A DNA stretch of 51,812 nt. Origin: Candidatus Woesearchaeota archaeon CG1_02_57_44 (lineage in GTDB: Archaea; Nanobdellota; Nanobdellia; Woesearchaeales; CG1-02-57-44). Position 1 is the stretch's first letter; each line of letters starts with the position of its first letter. The stretch covers positions 1 through 51,812 of the forward strand of contig MNWW01000020.1 in the NCBI GenBank assembly GCA_001871415.1. The letters are read 5' to 3'. Position numbers and translations under genes: made by a program. The notes below the pieces were generated by a model. It was not told the DNA's origin. It did not search any database and was given only the letters and a program-made list of their open reading frames with translations. Below, one piece after another: positions 46,985 to 51,812 of this stretch.

Positions 46985-47426
46985 GTCTGCGCTCGTGTCA
47001 GAAGCTTTCAGGCAGTGCGAGACAGACGGCATGTACCTGACGCTGGAATCAGTGCCAAAAGGCAGGGTGCGTGCCATGGTGCGGGTCGCGCAGGAGGATA
47101 TTGCAGCATTGTCCTTGCTGGAGGGCGCAGGACTGCACAACACCATGTTCAAGATAGCCTATGATGCCTTGCATACATTGGCAGGAGCACTGTTGCTTGC
47201 GCAGAAAATAAAACCAAAGAATCATCAGTGCCTATTTGCCTATGTCTGCAGCAAGTTTCCTGCGTTGCGCATTGATTGGGGCATCTGCGAGCAGATGCGC
47301 AGTAAGAGAAACAAGTTGCATTATTATGGTTCAGTCGTCAGGAGCGCTGAATGGAAGGGTCTTGAAGTGCAGATGCTCCTGTATGCTGAAGCACTATGCT
47401 CAGAGATCGCAGGGCTGTTGGACTGA
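46977..47426 (+). CDS. HEPN-domain protein (putative toxin)
   Basis: HEPN-like helices with EQMRSKRNKLHYYG; overlaps the MNT gene by 8 nt. Confidence 0.8.
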   Translation: MVESALVSEAFRQCETDGMYLTLESVPKGRVRAMVRVAQEDIAALSLLEGAGLHNTMFKIAYDALHTLAGALLLAQKIKPKNHQCLFAYVCSKFPALRIDWGICEQMRSKRNKLHYYGSVVRSAEWKGLEVQMLLYAEALCSEIAGLLD

Positions 47427-47428
47427 TG

Positions 47429-47704
47429 CTACCCGATAGTCCTTCGGACATCAGTCGTCTCGCAGGAAGCGACGCCATCAAGTTCGCGGATCTTGCTTTC
47501 CAGCTCATCCGTGCCGCCGCCTGCTTCGTCTGCGACAAACGTGAGGCTCAGGGACTTGACGCCGAACGCGACAGGTTCTATCTTCTCCTGGGTGCCGTCG
47601 CCGCCAAAAGCCGTGATGAGCTCCTGCGCCTTGGCAGAGATCCCTTCAAGGTCGCCGGGGATGTCGCTGGGCATAATCTTCAGTGTGATGACGACGTTAG
47701 CCAT
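47429..47704 (-). CDS. ef1b: Elongation factor 1-beta
   Basis: ANVVITLKIMPSDIPGDLEGISAKAQELI...VAFGVKSLSLTFVADEAGGGTDELESKIRELDGVAS. Confidence 0.93.
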   Translation of the reverse strand: MANVVITLKIMPSDIPGDLEGISAKAQELITAFGGDGTQEKIEPVAFGVKSLSLTFVADEAGGGTDELESKIRELDGVASCETTDVRRTIG

Positions 47705-47725
47705 AAAATCACCTCTTCAAAAAAG

Positions 47726-47890
47726 CTAATTGGGCCCGGTGAACCCGCACTTCGGGCAGGTGTAGCGTGCCGCGATGGCGCGCGCCTTGCCGGAGCGCAC
47801 AATCTCCTCATTGCACTGTGGGCAGGGGAAATTGACACTGCCTTCGATGTTCGTGATAGGGACCTTGGTGGTTACGCAGACCTTTTCCAT
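47726..47890 (-). CDS. Zinc-ribbon protein (DUF1610/HVO_2753-like)
   Basis: MEKVCVTTKVPITNIEGSVNFPCPQCNEEIVRSGKARAIAARYTCPKCGFTGPN, read by eye directly upstream of EF-1 beta. Confidence 0.85.
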   Translation of the reverse strand: MEKVCVTTKVPITNIEGSVNFPCPQCNEEIVRSGKARAIAARYTCPKCGFTGPN

Positions 47891-48001
47891 GGCACTGCCG
47901 GAACAGGGGGCGTTTTATAAAGGTTTCCCTGCGGATTCTGGAAACTCCGCCCCGCAAACTATTTAAACCCTCCGGGATTCAACACTTGTGGGGGGTATAT
48001 T

Positions 48002-50725
48002 TTGAACACGACACTGCCTCCTCCGCTTCCGCCGGAGGAGCTACTCAAACGGCTGAAGCAGGACCAGCCTCGGCTGGGTACGATCAAGGATGATCTGGCC
48101 AAGATGGGCCAGTTGCTCGACCGTATCAAGGAACTCGATTCTAAGGTTGCGGGCCTTGCCACGCATCAGAAGGAGCAGGCCGTCAATGCGCACGCTGAGC
48201 ATCTCTCGCAGACACTTTCTGAGCTCAACAAGGCGATAGCCAATGAGAAAAAGACGCTCACCAAGGTACAGAATTCAGTAGCGACCAAGCAGAGCGTGAT
48301 GGGTCGCGTGCTCAAGAGCAAGGCGCAGCGAGTGGCTGCTGAGACAGAAGAGCTCGAGCGCGTGCGCCAGCACGCGGCGCAGGAGCAGGCAAAGCTTGAG
48401 GCAGGCATCAAGGCGCTCAAGCAGCGCAAGGAATCATTGTCAGAGGAGTTGCGCGGCTTTGACCGGCAGCTGAGAGAGGCGCAGCAGAAGCATCAGCAGG
48501 CTATGGCGCAGATGGCTGCTGAGGAGAAGCAGGCCGCGGCGAGGCTCGCGGCAGAGCAGCGTCAGCTGGAAAAAGTCGACAAGCTCGCGATAGCAAAGGC
48601 GCAGAAGGCGCAGGAGCAGGAGAAGGCGCTGCAGCTTCTGGAGAAGGCGCTGGAGGAGCAGAAGGCAGAACTGGACGAGGCCGAGCATATGCTCAGGGCC
48701 GGCAACCTGACCTTGCAGAAGGATCGCAGGAAGTGGGTGCGCAAGCTTGAGCAGCTTAAGGTCGATCTGGCCAAGACGCAGTCGGCTCGCGACAAGGCGG
48801 CCGAGGACGTGCGCGAGAAGCGCGATGAGATGCTCGGGCGCGAGCGCGCCATCGCGGCCAAGGAGCACGAGCTCACGAGGCGTGAGCAGGCGCTTGCGGA
48901 CGAGGTCTCGGGCAGGAAGACGCGGGAGCAGGAAGTGGCCCAGAAGGAGTCTGCGCTGTCTCAGTTAGAGGATCAGCTCGAGCGTCAGCAGGAGAAATAT
49001 GCTGCTTGGGAAAAGGAGCTCGCCAAGCGCGAGACCACCGTCGCCGCGCGCGAGCATGAAGCGGCTGAGGCATTGCAGAAGCTGTCCGGCAGGAAGCAGG
49101 ATATCATCGACGACCTGAGTCAGGGCATCGCGGACAGGGAAGCAGAACTCCGGGAGCGCGAAGCGGAGCTCAAAGACGATCTCAAGGAACTCAAGACCCA
49201 GCAGAAGCAGCTGGCTGACCAGGAGTCTGATCTGCGAAACCTCGAAGCGGAGCTGCAGGGCCAGGAGGATCACATCAAGGAGCGCGAGGACGCGCTCGAG
49301 CACAAGGTTGCTGGCATGCTGGCCAAGGAGAAGAGTCTCTCCCAGTTGCAAAAGGATATCGAGATGGCAAAGCAGAAGCTGGACGCGCGCGAGCAGGCGC
49401 TCAGGCAGGCAGCAGAGCAGGAGAAGCACTTCCTGCAGCTGAAAAAAGAAGCAGAGCAGCAGCGCCAGGACATGCTCAAGAACGAGGAGCTCTTGCAGCG
49501 CAGCCTGGAGACGTTGGCTGCGCGTGAGCAGGACCTGAAAGCGCGTGAGTCTGAGCTGGCATCGTTGGACAACCAAGTGCTTATGCACCAGAAGCTGTTG
49601 GACGCGCGCGAGAAGGAGCTTGAGGAATCCGAGCAGCGCATGCAGGCCATGCTGCAGAAGGTTGAGCAGGCGACAGCGGGGGTCGCGGCGCAGGAGGCGG
49701 CGCTCAAGAAAAAAGAGCAGGATCTGCAGGGCATCGAGAAGAAGAAGGACGCTCTGGATACTACTATCAAGACTGAGGAAGGAAAGCTCAAGGCCATGGC
49801 CTCGCAGCTGGCCGACAAGGAAGCAACGCTGCAAAAGGAGCGAAGGGCGCTTGCCGACCTGCGCCTGGAGCTTGACGAGCGTCAGCGCGTGCTCGACGGA
49901 CGCGACAATGCGTTGGCAGAGAAGGACGCTGAAGTCACCAGGGTGCAGCTGGATATCGACGGCAAGCTCAAGGAGGCGCTCGAGCTTGAGGAGTCGGTCA
50001 AGGCGCGTGTGGAGCAGCGCAAAGCGGACGCGGAGCGCGAGATGTCCAGAAAGCTTGATGAGGTCGCGCGTCTGGAGTCAGTGCTGAAAAAAGAGCTTGA
50101 CGATGTCGAGGCGCGCGAGCGCAAGGTGCAAAGGGCGAAGGAAGCCATCATGGACATAGAGAAGCTCGAGGCCGACCTGAAGCGCCTTGATACTATCTAC
50201 CAGAACAAGTCCAAGGAGCTTGAGCTGCTCGACAGCCACGTCAAGGCGAGGCAGGAGGACTTTAGGGCGCGCGAGGAGCGCATGGCCGCGCGCGAGCAGG
50301 AGCTTGAGCGGCAGCTGAATCTGGTGCTAGGCATCCGCGACCAGCTCAAGCCCGCGCACATACCGGATACGCCGGCCGTGAAGATGGGCGAGGCCAGGAG
50401 CGCAGCCAGAAGAGCGCACACCAAGCAGCATCGTGATGGCTCATCTCCTGCTGCATCATCAGAGGGTCCTGTCGTGTCCCATTCCCATCCATCCCGGCCA
50501 GCCCTGAGCAAGTCCCTGCGCGGCCAAGCCAAGAGCATCCAGGCAATGCTCGAGCAGTGCGAGGACTACGTGCGCCTGGGCAAGCTCGAGGACGCGCGCG
50601 ACCTCTATGAGCGCGTGAGCGCGGTGCTTGACACGGCGAGGATAAACAAGGCGCAGAAGCGCGAATTCTTCGTGCAGGCCAGCGAGCTCTACAATGAAAT
50701 CCACATGGGCATGATGGGGGAGTGA
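48002..50725 (+). CDS. Very long coiled-coil protein
   Basis: 907 aa, TTG start, Pro-rich N-term (TLPPPLPPEELLKRLK), about 750 aa of E/K/Q/A-rich heptads, C-terminal helical module IQAMLEQCEDYVRLGKLEDARDLYERVSAVLD. Confidence 0.85.
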   Translation: MNTTLPPPLPPEELLKRLKQDQPRLGTIKDDLAKMGQLLDRIKELDSKVAGLATHQKEQAVNAHAEHLSQTLSELNKAIANEKKTLTKVQNSVATKQSVMGRVLKSKAQRVAAETEELERVRQHAAQEQAKLEAGIKALKQRKESLSEELRGFDRQLREAQQKHQQAMAQMAAEEKQAAARLAAEQRQLEKVDKLAIAKAQKAQEQEKALQLLEKALEEQKAELDEAEHMLRAGNLTLQKDRRKWVRKLEQLKVDLAKTQSARDKAAEDVREKRDEMLGRERAIAAKEHELTRREQALADEVSGRKTREQEVAQKESALSQLEDQLERQQEKYAAWEKELAKRETTVAAREHEAAEALQKLSGRKQDIIDDLSQGIADREAELREREAELKDDLKELKTQQKQLADQESDLRNLEAELQGQEDHIKEREDALEHKVAGMLAKEKSLSQLQKDIEMAKQKLDAREQALRQAAEQEKHFLQLKKEAEQQRQDMLKNEELLQRSLETLAAREQDLKARESELASLDNQVLMHQKLLDAREKELEESEQRMQAMLQKVEQATAGVAAQEAALKKKEQDLQGIEKKKDALDTTIKTEEGKLKAMASQLADKEATLQKERRALADLRLELDERQRVLDGRDNALAEKDAEVTRVQLDIDGKLKEALELEESVKARVEQRKADAEREMSRKLDEVARLESVLKKELDDVEARERKVQRAKEAIMDIEKLEADLKRLDTIYQNKSKELELLDSHVKARQEDFRAREERMAAREQELERQLNLVLGIRDQLKPAHIPDTPAVKMGEARSAARRAHTKQHRDGSSPAASSEGPVVSHSHPSRPALSKSLRGQAKSIQAMLEQCEDYVRLGKLEDARDLYERVSAVLDTARINKAQKREFFVQASELYNEIHMGMMGE

Positions 50726-50727
50726 TG

Positions 50728-51141
50728 TTACTGTAGAAGCGTAAGCGCTTTTCCCGTGGTGATGATGGGGATTCCATGGTATGCTTGCAATGATAGCAGG
50801 TCGGTGTCGCCGCTGACGATGTAATCTGCGTCTGCAGCTTGCGCGCACTCAAGGAACTTGTTGTCCTCAGGGTCTCTGCACTCGTGTATTGTGATATTCG
50901 GGGTGATTACATCGGATAGGAGTATGACCTTGGCAAGAAGCATGGCCTGGGTGATGTTCGTGCGAGAGATAGCATCAGAGAACTTAGCCCTTTGCAGGAC
51001 GCTGGCCACTTCTATCATGATGTCCTGGCTGGTGCAGATGGTGATGGCGCCTTGCTCTGCTTTCCGGAGCAAGGTTGCCTCGTTCCCGTCCCAGAGAAGT
51101 CCCGAGATGATGGTGTTCGTATCAAGCACAAGCCTAGGCAC
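50728..51141 (-). CDS. PIN-domain toxin (VapC-like)
   Basis: RLVLDTNTIISGLLW; IHECRDPEDNKFLECAQAADADYIVSGDTDLL. Confidence 0.93.
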   Translation of the reverse strand: MPRLVLDTNTIISGLLWDGNEATLLRKAEQGAITICTSQDIMIEVASVLQRAKFSDAISRTNITQAMLLAKVILLSDVITPNITIHECRDPEDNKFLECAQAADADYIVSGDTDLLSLQAYHGIPIITTGKALTLLQ

Positions 51142-51394
51142 CTTTCCTCACATCCTTCACAGCTTTGCGCACCTCAGCTCTGGTGACGCCAAGGTCTTTC
51201 GCTGCTCTGCGCAGAGGTCTTGCCAGCTCATCAAGGCTCTGCTTCAGGGCCTCAGGATCAAGCTTCTTGAGTATAACGGTGCCCTCTTCGCCAAAGACCA
51301 GGAACTGGTCGGATCTCTTTATGCCCATCGCTTTGCGCAGCGATGACGGTATGACGACCTGTCCTTTCTCGGATATGCGTGTCAGTTGTATGTG
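51134..51394 (-). CDS. AbrB/SpoVT-type antitoxin
   Basis: TRISEKGQVVIPSSLRKAMGIKRSDQFLVFGEEGTVILKKL; overlaps the PIN gene. Confidence 0.92.
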   Translation of the reverse strand, partial: HIQLTRISEKGQVVIPSSLRKAMGIKRSDQFLVFGEEGTVILKKLDPEALKQSLDELARPLRRAAKDLGVTRAEVRKAVKDVRKGA

Positions 51395-51415
51395 CATACG
51401 AGCATCACCTGTAGG

Positions 51416-51439
51416 ATAAGTAAACTGTATCTTACTTAT
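51416..51439. promoter_or_regulatory. Inverted-repeat operator candidate upstream of the AbrB-PIN operon
   Basis: ATAAGTAA-ACTGTATC-TTACTTAT, perfect 8-bp arms with an 8-bp spacer. Confidence 0.45.
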
Positions 51440-51651
51440 TAATGTTGTGCCTGCTGTCATCCCTTTGGCAGGGTATTGGTGGCATGGCGGGTGCAATCGC
51501 ATGACGCCCGTTCAAGTGCCGCTCCTTAATGTGATTGCTGTAGAATTTTCCGCAAGATGTGCGGATAGGAAGCATATGACCTACTGGTTATATCGCCGGT
51601 CATGACAGCGCCTTGCATCGGCAAGGGTATTGGCCACGATTCTCATCAACG

Positions 51652-51789
51652 TTATTGCAAAGCACGGGGTTGAATACCCCGTCCTTCAGGACGTGCTTTG
51701 CAATTCAAAAATCCGCCTGCAATGACGAGGCGCGGTAATACCGCGGCCTTCAGGCCGCGGTTAGCGCCGAGTGGTGGATTTTTGTTATT
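51652..51789 (+). repeat. Structured dispersed repeat, copy 3
   Basis: ATTGCAAAGCAC-GGGGTTGAATACCCC-GTCCTTCAGGAC-GTGCTTTGCAAT (perfect 12-bp stem with two inner hairpins), then AAAAATCCGCC...GGTGGATTTTT. Confidence 0.88.
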
Positions 51790-51812
51790 CTGATACTATT
51801 CGGTAAATTTGG

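Noticed and set aside
48440-49834. Long Leu- and Ser-rich antisense ORFs (142, 104, 289, 182 aa)
   Set aside because: Mirror frames of the GAG/AAG/CAG-rich coiled-coil gene, which give Leu/Phe/Ser runs; not independent genes.
8797-51789. The structured repeat as an autonomous IS200/IS605 or TnpB omega-RNA locus
   Set aside because: No TnpA (Y1) or TnpB ORF is visible in the window; kept only as a possible non-autonomous derivative.
1-51812. CRISPR array or cas genes
   Set aside because: No regularly spaced short repeats seen and no Cas-like protein; the three-copy element is dispersed over 43 kb.

Overview
The window looks like archaeal chromosome, probably DPANN or Woesearchaeota-like (inferred from gene content; no search was run). 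Core genes seen: aRF1, aIF5A, aIF5B, L37Ae, L40e, RpoP, prefoldin beta, EF-1 beta, Trm1, NucS/EndoMS, DUF371, UPF0147 and one tRNA-Pro(TGG). Metabolic and membrane modules include PDH E1a/E1b/E2, split lipoate ligase LplB/LplA, a rhomboid-like protease, a site-2 protease and an ArsR/permease cassette. Defence and toxin-antitoxin loci include two HEPN-MNT pairs, one AbrB-PIN pair, a DUF4011-type helicase-nuclease and a tandem PD-(D/E)XK protein. The most unusual content is nucleotide-signalling-like. (1) A three-gene minus-strand operon (35884 to 32209) has both junctions as 4-nt ATGA overlaps. It encodes an HD protein with the RelA/SpoT hydrolase signature (HP...HDxxED), a separate RelA/SpoT synthetase-like protein, and a degenerate kinase-like protein. 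(2) An 836-aa GlnD-like protein (754-3264) has NTase, pseudo-HD and two ACT-like regions, with the HD metal ligands apparently lost. A dispersed ~135-bp structured repeat occurs three times (about 8797, 26076, 51652), with two three-way-junction folds supported by compensatory substitutions. Two tandem tiny Lys/Pro-rich ORFs with strong Shine-Dalgarno sites follow long structured leaders (8200-8755). All homology calls come from reading motifs by eye.
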